Shown: positions 42,998-53,229 of the stretch, piece after piece
Layout: each line of letters opens with the position of its first letter
Position numbering within the stretch: the first letter of the stretch is position 1
Source: Alloacidobacterium sp035547425
GTDB taxonomy: Bacteria; Acidobacteriota; Terriglobia; Terriglobales; Acidobacteriaceae
DNA length: 64,000 bases
Assembly: GCA_035547425.1 (NCBI GenBank)
Contig: DASZUU010000046.1
Coordinates: forward strand, 1-64,000
Reading direction: 5' to 3'
The notes under the pieces: model-generated
The model's database searches: none
What the model was told of the DNA's origin: nothing
What the model saw: the letters and a program-made list of their open reading frames with translations, nothing else
Position numbers and translations under genes: made by a program

Positions 42998-45900
42998 TCA
43001 GAAATTAAATCGAAGCTGGAACTCCATCGAACGTGGTGCTCCTTGATCGAAGGTTCCGGAACCGCGATTTTGCCTTGTTGAATCCTTCAGCGAAGGGTCC
43101 AAGGTTTCATTCACATAACCACCGCCGGAGTAGATCGGAAAATCCTCCTCATTCAGGAGCTGCCCTGTCGGTCCAGTGCTGTAATTGGTAAAGTTCGCGA
43201 CATTGTAAATTGCAATTTCCGGCTCCAGACTTGCCGATTCAGAGATAAATTTGAGTTTGATCGGATAGCTGAAACTGGCGTCCAGCCCTTTGAACATAGG
43301 GTTCTCCCATCCCTTGCCCTGGAGCGGCTGCATTGGCTGCATCACAGCATCAAGTTGCTGTAACTGATCCGATGTGAAGAGGCCGGCATTTACAAGCGCT
43401 TTACCTGCAGGAGTCAATCGGCCGGCATAGCTGCTGTTATATGCATTGATGACCTTATTAAGATTGCCCGGATGAACCGCCCGCATATAATCCCCAGGAC
43501 CCGTACCGGGCAATGGGTCGCCAGTAGTACCATCGCCAGTAAAGTCACTGCGGAAGATCTCGGCTGTTCCATTCAAATTGTCCATTAGCAGATTGCTGGG
43601 CGCTGCCGAACGGAAGTGTCCAATCAGACCAATCTGCGGGCCATGCTTCAATGTGAATGATCCGCCAAATGATAGGTTATGCGTCTGGTCAAGGCTTCCC
43701 GGACCCATATAGAGAGTTGCGTTGTCGTAATCGTAAGGATAATTGGTAAAGAACTGGTCTCCGCCGCCAGCAGAAGTTGTCACCATGCGTGACAAGCTAT
43801 AAGAAACCTCAAAATTCGAGTTTTCTATTCCTTTCAACGGATGACGCGCCTGCTGACGCCAGTTGACCTGAAGAGCATCATAACCAGAACGTCCGCTTGG
43901 GAAATTGAAAAATCCTTGTCCTACATTCAGATTCGCTCCAGCGAATGCAGCACAATGATCCGAGCCGCCTGAACATGCATACGATCCAGGATAACCGGCA
44001 TTGTAATTCGCTCCAGAATCGAGGCCGTTATTCGCAAAATCATAGATAGTGGCGCCGTGAGCAATAGCGTCCTCGATGTTTGCCCATCCATTACTGGCTA
44101 GCGTTGTGTCAATCGCATTTTGCGCCGCTGTCTTATTGAGATAACGAGCAGCGCCTACATGGTTAGCATCAATGGTCTGCTGTATCTTAAGCGTGGAATT
44201 ATGCAAATAATCAACTGTGAGAACTGATCCAGTCCAAAGTTGACGCTGAACACCGACATTGAATTGTTCAGAGTAGGGTGAAACGTAATTCGGAGCATAA
44301 AAGGCGCTCGGAATTGAAAGTATCTCGCCTACATAGCTCGGATTGATGTTTCCGCTGGCACCCGCCGCCGCTGTCGCGGTTACTAATTGATTTTGAAGAT
44401 CGACCCAGTACTGTTTTCCTTGAGAAAGTGGCATATTGCAGACGTCCGCGATGGATACACCATCAACGGAATCATGAAGCCCATCTGGGAACTGAACTGA
44501 ATCTGTATTCAGGCAGATACCTGTAATAACTTGGTTGAATAATCCACTATGGAGCCTGTTTTCGCGATCAAAAAGAATGTTATTCCAAACATTGCTGTCA
44601 TAGTAGATACCAAAACCCGCCCGAATGACTGTCTTTGAACTGCCGGCAACCTGATAAGCAAAGCCAATTTGCGGTCCAATATTGCCGTTCGGCTGGTTTA
44701 CGCGCTTGCCAAGGCCTGCTCCCCATTGATCCAGCAGTGGCGTATTCCCAGTGCAAGGAGGATTTGGGAAAACTGCGGTGTCTATCGCGGAGCAAGGAAT
44801 AACACCAAGATCCTGATTAGCGCGTCCTGTATCCCGGTTATAACGTAGCCCGAGGGTAAGTGTAAAATCTGGCCGTAGTTTCCAGGCATCAGCCACGTAG
44901 GCGCCGAATCGCCAGTCTTCCTGTCCACCTGCGGGATACCCAAAGCCGGGCACTTCAGAAAAGAACCCCTGTCCATTGCCTAGACGAATTTCGTGCGGAA
45001 TATACGCTAAGGGATCTCCCCAGGTTGACGGATCTGTGTCACCGGAAGCCGCCAGAGTCGCACGAGGGCCAAGGCCATAAAAAGATGCGTATCCGCCGCC
45101 GAGAAGACGATTAAAGCTTACGCCATAGCGAACATTATGGTTCCCATGTGTCCATGCGCCGTCATACCGAACCTGTTTATCTGATTGGTAAGTTTCTTGC
45201 GGAGCAAGCGGGTTAGGGCCGCTGCCGAAATTCTGTGCAGCAAAAACCAGCGCCAAACCTTGTCCGGGATCATAGAGGGATTGATGGCGATCGCTGATCA
45301 AATTGTGAAATTTCTCATAGCTGCCGCGGAAGCTGTGAGTAAAATTGCCAGTCACAAAATCCGCGCCAAACGCTAAGCCAGGTGTATTGTCTCGATTGGC
45401 ATATTCCCAATAGCCATAACCGTAATAATTAGAAACAGCTGCATCAACGTCATAATTGAGTCGAGCAAAATAATGTCCGCCCCAGGGACCATTCCAATCC
45501 AGACGGCCAGTTGAATATGTCAGACGATAGGGTGAAGGAACTGTAGGATACTGGGCAGCAAAACTTGTTCCTTGAAAGCGCGGACCAAGATTTGCGCTGT
45601 TTGAGGCATCCTGTTTAATGCGTTCACTGCTTGCGAAGAAGAAGAGCTTATCCTTTAGGATCGGACCCCCAATTCTGCCGCCGAAATTATTACGTTGAAA
45701 TGGAGTAACAAGGCCTTGAAAGGCAGCAAAGCCGGCGTCCTGATCCTGAAAATTATAGAAAAGCTGCCCATGGTATTTGTTGGTTCCAGAGCGTGTAGCA
45801 ACCAGAACTTGGCCGCTGGAAGTCAGCTCACCCGATACGTCCTGCGTAGAACGATTGATTTGGAATTCATCAATGGATCCCTGCGAGACGTTCATGATCG

Positions 45901-46597
45901 TAGTACCGACGTTTTCGTCAGTAATATCCTGTCCATCCAGGAGAATTCGGGTAGTACGACCGGAAACACCGCTTATAGATAAAGCAGAGAAGCCAGCCTT
46001 TGTCGGATCGAAGGATTCGCCACTTTGCAGCACAACACCCGGTTCAAGTTGCGCCACATCTAAAAAGTTGCGCCCATTGATAGGTAGCGAATCGATCTGT
46101 TGTGCATTAATAACGCCAGAAACGCCCGATTGCTCTGTGTTTACCTGAACAGCTCCGGCTGTTACGGTAATTTCGGTCGACGCTTGGCCAACGGTGAGCT
46201 TGTAGCTGCCCGGAGTCGCTGTGCCCGTTCGCACTACAGTTTGGACTAATAATTTCGAGAACCCTGGCGCGTCCACCGCGATTTGATATGAACCCGGGTT
46301 TAGCGGTCCAATACTGTAAAAACCTGATGCATCAGTCTGAAGTGTCCTCGAAAATCCAGTTTCCTTATTCGAGATAGTTACCGTCGCATTGCTCACAACA
46401 GCATTCGACATATCAGTAATCGTGCCCTGAATTGAGCCGCCATTTACGGACACGGCTTGTCCATACGCCAGTTTCGATGGAAAAAAGCCGCTTGAAACGG
46501 CCGCGAACGCAATCGCTAAGGCTAGCGATCCGTACCTTAAACTCGAGAAAATTTTCGCCCTCAGCTCGGTGGCTTTGGGTTCGCTGGTCTTTGGCAC
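42998..46597 (-). CDS. TonB-dependent receptor, Oar-like
   Basis: A 1199-residue outer-membrane receptor. The N-terminus has a signal peptide after a basic start (LALAIAFAAVSSGFF...AYGQ), then a carboxypeptidase-regulatory-like domain (GSIQGTITDMSNAVVSNATVTISN, about 54-140) and a plug with VNTEQSGVSGVINAQQIDSLPINGRNFLDVAQLEPGV. A long barrel follows, ending RSMEFQLRFNF. The start is GTG (46597) with a weak GGGG stretch upstream. The gene is alone between secA and htpX with its own terminator, so its substrate cannot be guessed. AT-rich sequence with several short inverted repeats lies upstream. Confidence 0.9.
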   Translation of the reverse strand: MPKTSEPKATELRAKIFSSLRYGSLALAIAFAAVSSGFFPSKLAYGQAVSVNGGSIQGTITDMSNAVVSNATVTISNKETGFSRTLQTDASGFYSIGPLNPGSYQIAVDAPGFSKLLVQTVVRTGTATPGSYKLTVGQASTEITVTAGAVQVNTEQSGVSGVINAQQIDSLPINGRNFLDVAQLEPGVVLQSGESFDPTKAGFSALSISGVSGRTTRILLDGQDITDENVGTTIMNVSQGSIDEFQINRSTQDVSGELTSSGQVLVATRSGTNKYHGQLFYNFQDQDAGFAAFQGLVTPFQRNNFGGRIGGPILKDKLFFFASSERIKQDASNSANLGPRFQGTSFAAQYPTVPSPYRLTYSTGRLDWNGPWGGHYFARLNYDVDAAVSNYYGYGYWEYANRDNTPGLAFGADFVTGNFTHSFRGSYEKFHNLISDRHQSLYDPGQGLALVFAAQNFGSGPNPLAPQETYQSDKQVRYDGAWTHGNHNVRYGVSFNRLLGGGYASFYGLGPRATLAASGDTDPSTWGDPLAYIPHEIRLGNGQGFFSEVPGFGYPAGGQEDWRFGAYVADAWKLRPDFTLTLGLRYNRDTGRANQDLGVIPCSAIDTAVFPNPPCTGNTPLLDQWGAGLGKRVNQPNGNIGPQIGFAYQVAGSSKTVIRAGFGIYYDSNVWNNILFDRENRLHSGLFNQVITGICLNTDSVQFPDGLHDSVDGVSIADVCNMPLSQGKQYWVDLQNQLVTATAAAGASGNINPSYVGEILSIPSAFYAPNYVSPYSEQFNVGVQRQLWTGSVLTVDYLHNSTLKIQQTIDANHVGAARYLNKTAAQNAIDTTLASNGWANIEDAIAHGATIYDFANNGLDSGANYNAGYPGSYACSGGSDHCAAFAGANLNVGQGFFNFPSGRSGYDALQVNWRQQARHPLKGIENSNFEVSYSLSRMVTTSAGGGDQFFTNYPYDYDNATLYMGPGSLDQTHNLSFGGSFTLKHGPQIGLIGHFRSAAPSNLLMDNLNGTAEIFRSDFTGDGTTGDPLPGTGPGDYMRAVHPGNLNKVINAYNSSYAGRLTPAGKALVNAGLFTSDQLQQLDAVMQPMQPLQGKGWENPMFKGLDASFSYPIKLKFISESASLEPEIAIYNVANFTNYSTGPTGQLLNEEDFPIYSGGGYVNETLDPSLKDSTRQNRGSGTFDQGAPRSMEFQLRFNF

Positions 46598-46839
46598 AAC
46601 ACACCCCAGGAAATAAAGAGTTGCCCCGGGTATAAGCAGCCTTCATGCCAAAAGATTGTGAATTTTCTAAGGATTTATCTTCAATAAGTTACGGAATGCA
46701 CTATTTATGAAATAGTAAATAATTCATTATTGATTTCAGTAGCCTATTTCCAAATTTCATATTTCATACATCCGGCAATACGGTCGGAATTATGAAACAA
46801 TCATCTGTTCTGCGCTCCAGCAATTGAGGAGGGAACGCC

Positions 46840-47712
46840 ATGAATACTCTTAAAACTACTTTCCTGATGACTGCCTTAACTCTTTGCCTTGTGCTGTTGG
46901 GTGAATATTTTGGCGGTCGGAATGGTATGGTGCTGGCGCTTATTTTTGCTGCCGGCATGAACTTCTTCAGCTATTTCTATTCTGACAAGCTTGCCTTGGC
47001 TATGTATCGGGCACAGCCGGCGTCGCGGGAGCAATTGCCGCGTGTGTACCAGGTGGTCGAGCGGATGACGCAGCGCATCGGCATCCCCATGCCAAAGATT
47101 TATGTTATTCCTTCCGATTCTCCGAATGCCTTCGCCACAGGGCGCAATCCCAATCACGCTTCCGTCGCAGTTACCCAGGGCATTCTGAACCTGCTGAACG
47201 ATGAGGAACTGGAAGGCGTATTGGCTCACGAATTGGGGCATGTTCGAAATCGCGACATTCTCACCAGTTCCATTGCCGCAACGCTGGCAGGCGCCATCAC
47301 TATGCTTGCCCGCATGGGCTACTGGGCCTCTCTCTTTGGCGGATATGGCGATAGTCGAGATCGCGAGCGCGGGGGCGGTGGGCTTGGCGCCATCTTCATG
47401 CTGATTCTTGCCCCCATTGCGGCTACGTTGATTCAACTGGCTATCTCCCGCTCCCGGGAGTATGAAGCCGACGCAACCGGCGCGCATATTACAGGAAATC
47501 CTTATGCACTGGCTTCTGCGCTGGAGAAATTGGATGCCTACTCCAAGCGCCTTCCCATGCAGGCTTCGCCCTCGAACGCCCATCTTTTCATCGTGCAACC
47601 GTTGCTGAGCGGGCGCGATTTCGCCAGCCTCTTCGCAACGCATCCGCCCATCCCCAAGCGCATTGAGCGGCTCATCGGACGATCAAGCGTTTATGGCTTG
47701 CAGGAACGTTAA
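46840..47712 (+). CDS. htpX: Membrane metalloprotease HtpX
   Basis: A 290-residue M48-family zinc protease of the inner membrane, which degrades misfolded membrane proteins. The zinc motif HELGH is at 130-134, and the third ligand lies in SREYEADATGAHIT. Transmembrane segments are at about 8-21, 29-47 and 147-165, with another at about 186-203. GGAGG lies 10 bases before the ATG. The next gene follows after 15 bases and also encodes a membrane protein, so the two are likely co-transcribed. Confidence 0.95.
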   Translation: MNTLKTTFLMTALTLCLVLLGEYFGGRNGMVLALIFAAGMNFFSYFYSDKLALAMYRAQPASREQLPRVYQVVERMTQRIGIPMPKIYVIPSDSPNAFATGRNPNHASVAVTQGILNLLNDEELEGVLAHELGHVRNRDILTSSIAATLAGAITMLARMGYWASLFGGYGDSRDRERGGGGLGAIFMLILAPIAATLIQLAISRSREYEADATGAHITGNPYALASALEKLDAYSKRLPMQASPSNAHLFIVQPLLSGRDFASLFATHPPIPKRIERLIGRSSVYGLQER

Positions 47713-47727
47713 TCAGGGGATTGTCGA

Positions 47728-48213
47728 TTGAAAACACTTGTCCGCGCATTGATCCTGTTGCTGATTGTGCTATGGCTGGGCGGCGTTATGTTCTTCCCCA
47801 TAGTGGCGGCAACTTCTTTTAACTCAATTGCAGATACGCATGCTGCCGGCACGATTGTAGGCAAGTGCCTGCGTACGCTTCATCATGAAGGCCTGTTTGC
47901 GGGAACTCTGATTGTCCTGCTGCTTCTGATTGCCCAACGAATCCGCGCATATACGCGTGTGGCGCTTCCGGTCATTTTCGCTTTCATCATGCTCGCGCTC
48001 ACAGCCTTCTCTCAGTTTTGGATTATTCCCAAAATGGAAAGCTATCGGCTCGCTGCCGGCGGAGCCGTTGATGCAGTCGCAGTTACTGATCCAAATAGGA
48101 TTGCTTTCAATAAGCTACATATCGCTTCCGAACATACGGAGGAAGGAGTACTGCTCGCCGGAATCGTGCTGGTAATCCTGGTGGCGCGAGAAGAAGGAGC
48201 GAGGGACACATAG
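47728..48213 (+). CDS. DUF4149 / TMEM205-like membrane protein
   Basis: A 161-residue membrane protein with four hydrophobic helices (about 6-28, 54-68, 75-97, 141-154) and the family pattern KLHIASEHTEEGVLLAGIVL near the C-terminus. Function in bacteria is not established. The start is TTG at 47728 with AGGGG 8-12 bases upstream, 15 bases after htpX. A stem GCGAGGG/CCCTCGC surrounds its stop codon. Confidence 0.75.
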   Translation: MKTLVRALILLLIVLWLGGVMFFPIVAATSFNSIADTHAAGTIVGKCLRTLHHEGLFAGTLIVLLLLIAQRIRAYTRVALPVIFAFIMLALTAFSQFWIIPKMESYRLAAGGAVDAVAVTDPNRIAFNKLHIASEHTEEGVLLAGIVLVILVAREEGARDT

Positions 48214-48231
48214 CCCCTCGCCGGTATCCGT

Positions 48232-48411
48232 CTAAGAACTCTTTCCGGCAGATTGCTGGTTTTTCTGTTTACCCTGCTCTCTGCTCTGGTCCTGCCGTTT
48301 TTCCTGTTCAGGGCGAAATGTCTGATTGCCCTGGTTCATATGTGAAGGCCGATTCTGCGAAGTAGCCGGTGCGTGCTGCTTTTCTTGACCGGATTGTTTT
48401 TGATCCATCAT
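48232..48411 (-). CDS. Small Q-rich hydrophilic protein
   Basis: A predicted 59-residue protein dominated by Gln, Lys, Asn, Arg and Ser (MMDQKQSGQEKQH..., RPEQEKRQDQSREQG), with no hydrophobic core, so probably disordered. AAAGGA lies 8 bases before the ATG at 48411, which decides the start; a longer frame to 48474 lacks a ribosome site. No known function. The biased composition and ribosome site support a real gene. Confidence 0.5.
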   Translation of the reverse strand: MMDQKQSGQEKQHAPATSQNRPSHMNQGNQTFRPEQEKRQDQSREQGKQKNQQSAGKSS

Positions 48412-48580
48412 GACGTGCATCCTTTCCGCAATTTGGAACACGTACAAATAGTAAGAATGTCGAATGCTGCTCACAGGTGGCCCGTACCGGAACCTGAAAT
48501 GACCAAAGTGGCAGGTTATGATGAAGGATTGCCACCATTTTGCTCAATGCCCTTCAGAATGACGGCAAAGGATTTAGCGG

Positions 48581-49303
48581 ATGCTTTTATCTCTCATTCT
48601 CGGCTCAGTAGCTGCGGTTGCCGATATCTTCGGCGGCTTCGTGCTGGTTCGCGCCAATTGGGAAAAGCGCTATCTCCGCTATTCTGTTGCACTTGGCGCC
48701 GGATTCATGCTGGCGGTGGCGTTTCTTGAAATGCTCCCGGAGAGCTTTCATTTTTCCACCCGATGGTCGCCCGTGCTGGTGCTCGGTGGATATTGCGCCA
48801 TTCATCTGCTGGAACACACCATAGTGCCCCATTTCCACTTTGGGGAAGAAACGCATCACGATGAATTTATCTCCGCGCGTACCAGCTATTCCGTGCTTGC
48901 CGGACTCGCCGTGCACGCTCTCTTCGATGGAGTGGCCATTGCCTCCGGATTTGTGCTCTCCAACCTGTTGGGCTGGCTCATTTTTATCGCCATTTTTCTG
49001 CATAAGGTACCGGAAGGCTTTACCGTCGCATCTGTCATGCTGGCTTCCGGACGCAGCCGCAAAGCTGCCGTGGTTGCGGCTTCGGTTCTTGCAACCGCAA
49101 CTTTAGTCGGCGTATTGCTGATTGGCCTTCTTCCGTCGTGGGTTGAAGCAGGGCTGCCGCTTTCTGCCGGCGTAGCCATTTATGTAGCAGCTACAGACCT
49201 TGTGCCTGAAGTCAACCGTGAGCCCGGTATTCGTATGGCGCTGGTCTTCTTTGCCGGAGTTCTGCTTTTCCTGCTGTTGCGCCTGTGCCTGCCCGCAGTC
49301 TAG
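48581..49303 (+). CDS. ZIP-family metal transporter
   Basis: A 240-residue inner-membrane carrier of the ZIP family, which moves zinc or related divalent metals into the cytoplasm. It has seven to eight predicted helices. The conserved metal-path helices are VHALFDGVAIASGF (helix 4) and FLHKVPEGFTVASV (helix 5). The loop PHFHFGEETHHDE before helix 4 is His-rich, as usual. It is transcribed alone; no metal regulator adjoins it. Confidence 0.9.
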   Translation: MLLSLILGSVAAVADIFGGFVLVRANWEKRYLRYSVALGAGFMLAVAFLEMLPESFHFSTRWSPVLVLGGYCAIHLLEHTIVPHFHFGEETHHDEFISARTSYSVLAGLAVHALFDGVAIASGFVLSNLLGWLIFIAIFLHKVPEGFTVASVMLASGRSRKAAVVAASVLATATLVGVLLIGLLPSWVEAGLPLSAGVAIYVAATDLVPEVNREPGIRMALVFFAGVLLFLLLRLCLPAV

Positions 49304-49564
49304 GTAAATCGAACAACTTTTTTTTGCATAGCTATGTATGTTTTTCGCGCCGAATTCGAGCATTTTTCGCGCAAAAACTCCTGTAAAATGCAGTTATCCC
49401 CAACAAATTAGCAACGCGGAAATTTACGCCGGAATGACGAATAAAATCGCATCTTTGACTGCCTGTTACGCCTTTCTCTGGGCAGTACGGCAGGTCTATT
49501 TCTGGCAATCTGCAGATTTGCGGGGCTTTCCTGGCAACCGGCGGCAACGCCCGGCTTCGTAGAC

Positions 49565-49954
49565 ATGTCGATGCAGCTCTATTTTCTTGCCTTGTTACAT
49601 AGCCTGAAGGCGTATCTGCACAATTCCTGGCTGTTTCTGGCCCTTTTTGGAGCATTTGGCATCGCTTGCCTGTTGTGGGTCATAGCTGAGAAATGGAAAA
49701 CCTGCTCGCAGTGGAACAGCGATGACATCGCTCATCTTCTTGTTTTTGAGGCCTTTATTGCTGCGGGAACTGTTCTCTACAAGGTGGGAACGATCATCAC
49801 TCTATCTGCGAGATTTTCCGTCGACACGGCAGCCATTATTTTTTTCATTGCCATGCCAATGCTGCTGTGGCTGCAATGGCACCGGAGACGACCGGATGAG
49901 TGGCAACGAAACAACGCCAGCTCAAATACAGCCAATGTCGCGCAGGCAGGATAG
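49565..49954 (+). CDS. Small membrane protein, unknown function
   Basis: A 129-residue protein with three predicted helices (about 22-41, 58-81 and 89-105) and a charged tail (HRRRPDEWQRN). It matches no family I know. It is convergent with the Nudix gene, 21 bases away, and preceded by a 261-base AT-rich gap. Coding is supported by the clean hydrophobic pattern; an alternative ATG lies two codons further on. Confidence 0.6.
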   Translation: MSMQLYFLALLHSLKAYLHNSWLFLALFGAFGIACLLWVIAEKWKTCSQWNSDDIAHLLVFEAFIAAGTVLYKVGTIITLSARFSVDTAAIIFFIAMPMLLWLQWHRRRPDEWQRNNASSNTANVAQAG

Positions 49955-49975
49955 CGTAGTTACCAGACCCTCACT

Positions 49976-50515
49976 CTATTTCTGTCTTGCCTTCCACATC
50001 AGGTAGAGTCCCCACGCGGCCAGCGTGCAGTTATCGCGGATCACTCCATCGAGCATCATCTGTTCAAACTCAGCAATAGAAAATGAGTGCAACGTCAGAT
50101 CATGCTCCTCGGCATCGAAGTCCGTGCCTACGTGCGTTAATCCTGTAGCCAGAAAGATATGCTGTTTCTGGTTGGCAAAGCCATATGCAATGTAGCTTGT
50201 CCCTAGAAAGACCATGGATTCCGCCTGGAAGCCGGTCTCTTCGCGCAGTTCGCCTCGCGCCAGCTCCTCCGGAATGATGTCGGCGGTTTCCCATCCACCC
50301 TGGGGCAGCTCAAAACAACGCTCCTGGATGGGATAGCGGAACTGCTCGACTAGGTATACGCGATCGTCTTCGATGGGAATAATGATGGCCGCATCGTCTT
50401 TATCCACTACGCCATAGATGCCGCGCTCACCATTGCTGCGCTCAATTTCATCCTGGCGAAGGCGCATCCAGGGATTGCGGTAAATTTCACGGCTGCTAAG
50501 TGTCTTGATGCTCAT
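49976..50515 (-). CDS. Nudix hydrolase, ADP-ribose-type
   Basis: A 179-residue Nudix enzyme. The Nudix box lies in GGWETADIIPEELARGELREETGF, and the preceding EQFRYPIQERCFELPQGG is typical of ADP-ribose pyrophosphatases, which hydrolyse ADP-ribose or nucleotide sugars. The start at 50515 gives the normal N-terminus; a longer frame to 50587 adds unrelated residues. No signal peptide. It stands alone. Confidence 0.9.
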   Translation of the reverse strand: MSIKTLSSREIYRNPWMRLRQDEIERSNGERGIYGVVDKDDAAIIIPIEDDRVYLVEQFRYPIQERCFELPQGGWETADIIPEELARGELREETGFQAESMVFLGTSYIAYGFANQKQHIFLATGLTHVGTDFDAEEHDLTLHSFSIAEFEQMMLDGVIRDNCTLAAWGLYLMWKARQK

Positions 50516-50724
50516 GTGGGGGCCAGCTCTATTTTGCCATAGCAGTCTTGCTCCATTTTTACTATGTCCGCAAATGGACGGGTACATCCGCTTCCGGACA
50601 TTCCAACTGTTGCTTAGAAATCGATAGAAGTTGATTTTTCAATAAATTAGGGTCGGAATGAATTGGCCGTCCGCTTGCTCTTTTGTTAACAAACCCGACC
50701 AAATCCTGCCAAGGGAGAAGACGC

Positions 50725-53205
50725 ATGACAACCTTCTGGAACGATCTGCGATATGCCATACGGCAATTAAAAAAGACTCCGGTATTCACCATAGTCTGCG
50801 TGCTGACACTGGCTCTGGGTATCGGAGCCAATACAGCCGTCTTCAGCGTAATGAATGCCGTGCTGCTGAAATCGCTTCCGGTCGAAGATCCCAGTCGGGT
50901 GGTTTATCTGCGAACTTCCGATCAACCGCACAGGACAGGCACGATCAGCACATACGAGACGTTCTCGTACCCGGTATACGACGCCCTGCGTCACCAGAAG
51001 GGCGCCCTGACCGCGGTGATGGCTTATGTTCCGCTCTCAAACGGCAAAGTTGCCGTTCGCTATGGCACTGAGCCGGAAGAAGCCAAAGGTGACATGGTGA
51101 GCGGCGACTTCTTTTCCGGGCTTGGCGTGAAGCTGATTCGCGGTCACGGATTTACCGAGAATGACGAAGCCTCGCATGCGGCTATTGCAGTCATCAGCTA
51201 CAACTACTGGACACAGCGCTTTTCGCGCAGTCCCGATGTACTTGGAAAGACCCTGTTTGTGAATGGCGTACCGATCACAATCGTCGGCATTGCCGCCGAG
51301 GGTTTTGAAGGCGTGGAAGCCGGTGATTCCACCGATTTCTGGATTCCGCTACAGAACCGGCAGGAATTGAATGCCTGGGGCAATCCGCCGGAAAACGGCA
51401 AGACGTACCAGGAAGACCCCACATGGTGGTGTTTGCGGATGTTGGGCCGGCTTGCTTCCGGCGTCACTCAGGCACAGGCAGCAGCACAATTGCAGTCCAC
51501 CTTTCAAACAGCCGCATATATCGGCCTTGGCAATCCTGAGCCGGGAGAGAAACGCCCGGTGCTGAGCTTTGCGGACGCAAAGAACCTTCCCGGCTATGAC
51601 GAAGAATATGGCAAGCCTCTCAGGATGCTGATGGTCATGGTGGGATTTGTCCTGTTGATTGCGCTCAGCAACGTGATTATGCTGCTGATGGCCCGTAATG
51701 CCACGCGGCGGCGGGAATTCTCATTGAGACTGGCATTGGGCGCAGGGCGCAGGGAGCTGTTTCGCCAGCTTCTGACGGAGAGCGCGCTGCTAGTAGCGCT
51801 GGGCGGAGGGCTGGCTTGGCTGTTTGCCACGGCTGCGACCCACGCTCTCGGAGCATTGGCTCAGATTGAATCGAGCCTCGCGCCGGACCGCACGGTCCTG
51901 CTTTTCACGGTGAGCATTCTAGTAACTACAGCATTCTTATTCGGACTCGCGCCTTTGCGCGTCGCCCTCTCCGCAGGACCTGGGCTGGTGTTGAAGACTT
52001 CATCGGCCACTTCACAGGCAGACGCCAACAAAACTCGTACTGGAAAGGTGATTGTCGCCCTGCAGATGGCGCTCTGCGTCGTATTGCTGGTGGGCGGCGG
52101 GCTGCTGGTTCGTACGCTGCGCAATCTTGAGAATATTCCGTTGGGATTTGATCCGACAGGGCTGGTTGTCTTTGGAGTAAACCCGCAACACATCCATTCC
52201 GTTCCTGAAGGCGTCGCGTTTTATCAACAATTGATGAGTAAGCTGCGCGCGCTGCCGGGCGTCGAATCCGTGACCATCATGGAAGAGCGCCTTGGGTCGT
52301 GGTGGTCAGACAACAGCAACATGATGGTAGACGGCAGGCTAACGAAGACGATCGACGGCTCATCGGGAACGGTACGCAGCAACGTGGCCGGTCCGGATTT
52401 CTTCCATACGCTGGGAGTGCCGGTGCTTGCAGGCCGCGACTTCTCCGATTCCGATACCGCAACTTCGCCGCATGTCGGCATTATTAACGAGCAATTTGCG
52501 AAACGCTTTTTCCCCAATCAGAATCCGCTGGGCCATACGATTGGACCCGACAATGGGCAATATCAGATGACGGTGGTGGGCGTCGTCAAAGACCACAAAT
52601 ACCGCAGCATCGATGAAGAACCCATTCCCATGGCCTGGTACATGTATGCCCAGATTCCGGTCACCAGCAAAATGCAGGTCGAGCTGCGCGTGCATGGCGA
52701 GCCGCTGGCCATTTTGCCTGCTGCACGCAAAGCCCTGCAAACGATGGACCCGAACTTGCCGCTGATAGAGCCGATAACGCAGCGTGCACAGTATGAGACG
52801 ACGATTTCGCGGCAACTGCTGTTTGCGCGGCTGTCTGAATTTTTCGGGTTGCTGGCTGTCCTTCTGATTGCCACGGGGCTGTATGGCACGCTGGCGTATC
52901 GCATTAATAATCGAACGGTGGAAATTGGCGTGCGCATGGCTGTGGGCGCGCAGCGCGGGCAGGTGGTCTGGATGGTGCTGCGCGAAAGCCTGCTGTTGAC
53001 GGCCAGCGGTATTATGCTCGGTATTCCGCTGGCAGCTCTGGTGGCGAGGGCGCTTGCCGCTTCGCTCTATGGAGTTAAGCCCCTGGATGCGTTGACATAC
53101 GCGCTTGCTGTACTCGGTGTAGCCTTTGTTGCCTTATTGGCCAGCGCGATTCCAGCACAACGCGCCGCAAATGTTGATCCGCTCAAGGCACTGCGGGCTG
53201 AGTAA
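50725..53205 (+). CDS. ADOP-type MacB/FtsX-like permease, first copy
   Basis: An 826-residue membrane protein of the acidobacterial duplicated orphan permease type: two repeats of a MacB periplasmic core plus FtsX-like transmembrane domain. It starts with the amphipathic segment NDLRYAIRQLKKTPVFT and the first helix IVCVLTLALGIGANTAVFSVMNAVLL. Three helices lie near residues 305-420 and three more at the end, followed by AIPAQRAANVDPLKALRAE. AAGGGAGAAG precedes ATG 50725, which fixes the start. No ABC ATPase gene is adjacent. The next gene, 24 bases on, is a close paralogue. Confidence 0.92.
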   Translation: MTTFWNDLRYAIRQLKKTPVFTIVCVLTLALGIGANTAVFSVMNAVLLKSLPVEDPSRVVYLRTSDQPHRTGTISTYETFSYPVYDALRHQKGALTAVMAYVPLSNGKVAVRYGTEPEEAKGDMVSGDFFSGLGVKLIRGHGFTENDEASHAAIAVISYNYWTQRFSRSPDVLGKTLFVNGVPITIVGIAAEGFEGVEAGDSTDFWIPLQNRQELNAWGNPPENGKTYQEDPTWWCLRMLGRLASGVTQAQAAAQLQSTFQTAAYIGLGNPEPGEKRPVLSFADAKNLPGYDEEYGKPLRMLMVMVGFVLLIALSNVIMLLMARNATRRREFSLRLALGAGRRELFRQLLTESALLVALGGGLAWLFATAATHALGALAQIESSLAPDRTVLLFTVSILVTTAFLFGLAPLRVALSAGPGLVLKTSSATSQADANKTRTGKVIVALQMALCVVLLVGGGLLVRTLRNLENIPLGFDPTGLVVFGVNPQHIHSVPEGVAFYQQLMSKLRALPGVESVTIMEERLGSWWSDNSNMMVDGRLTKTIDGSSGTVRSNVAGPDFFHTLGVPVLAGRDFSDSDTATSPHVGIINEQFAKRFFPNQNPLGHTIGPDNGQYQMTVVGVVKDHKYRSIDEEPIPMAWYMYAQIPVTSKMQVELRVHGEPLAILPAARKALQTMDPNLPLIEPITQRAQYETTISRQLLFARLSEFFGLLAVLLIATGLYGTLAYRINNRTVEIGVRMAVGAQRGQVVWMVLRESLLLTASGIMLGIPLAALVARALAASLYGVKPLDALTYALAVLGVAFVALLASAIPAQRAANVDPLKALRAE

Positions 53206-53229
53206 CAACCTATTTTCAAGGGAGACAGG

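Noticed and set aside
46680..46790. AT-rich short inverted repeats (ACTATTT/AAATAGT at 46700-46716) between the Oar-like receptor and htpX
   Set aside because: Seven-base stems in AT-rich sequence are expected by chance; they may be part of a promoter but nothing decides it.
48199..48221. GCGAGGG/CCCTCGC stem around the stop codon of the DUF4149-like gene
   Set aside because: It has no T-run on the forward strand and overlaps the coding end, so a terminator call is not justified.
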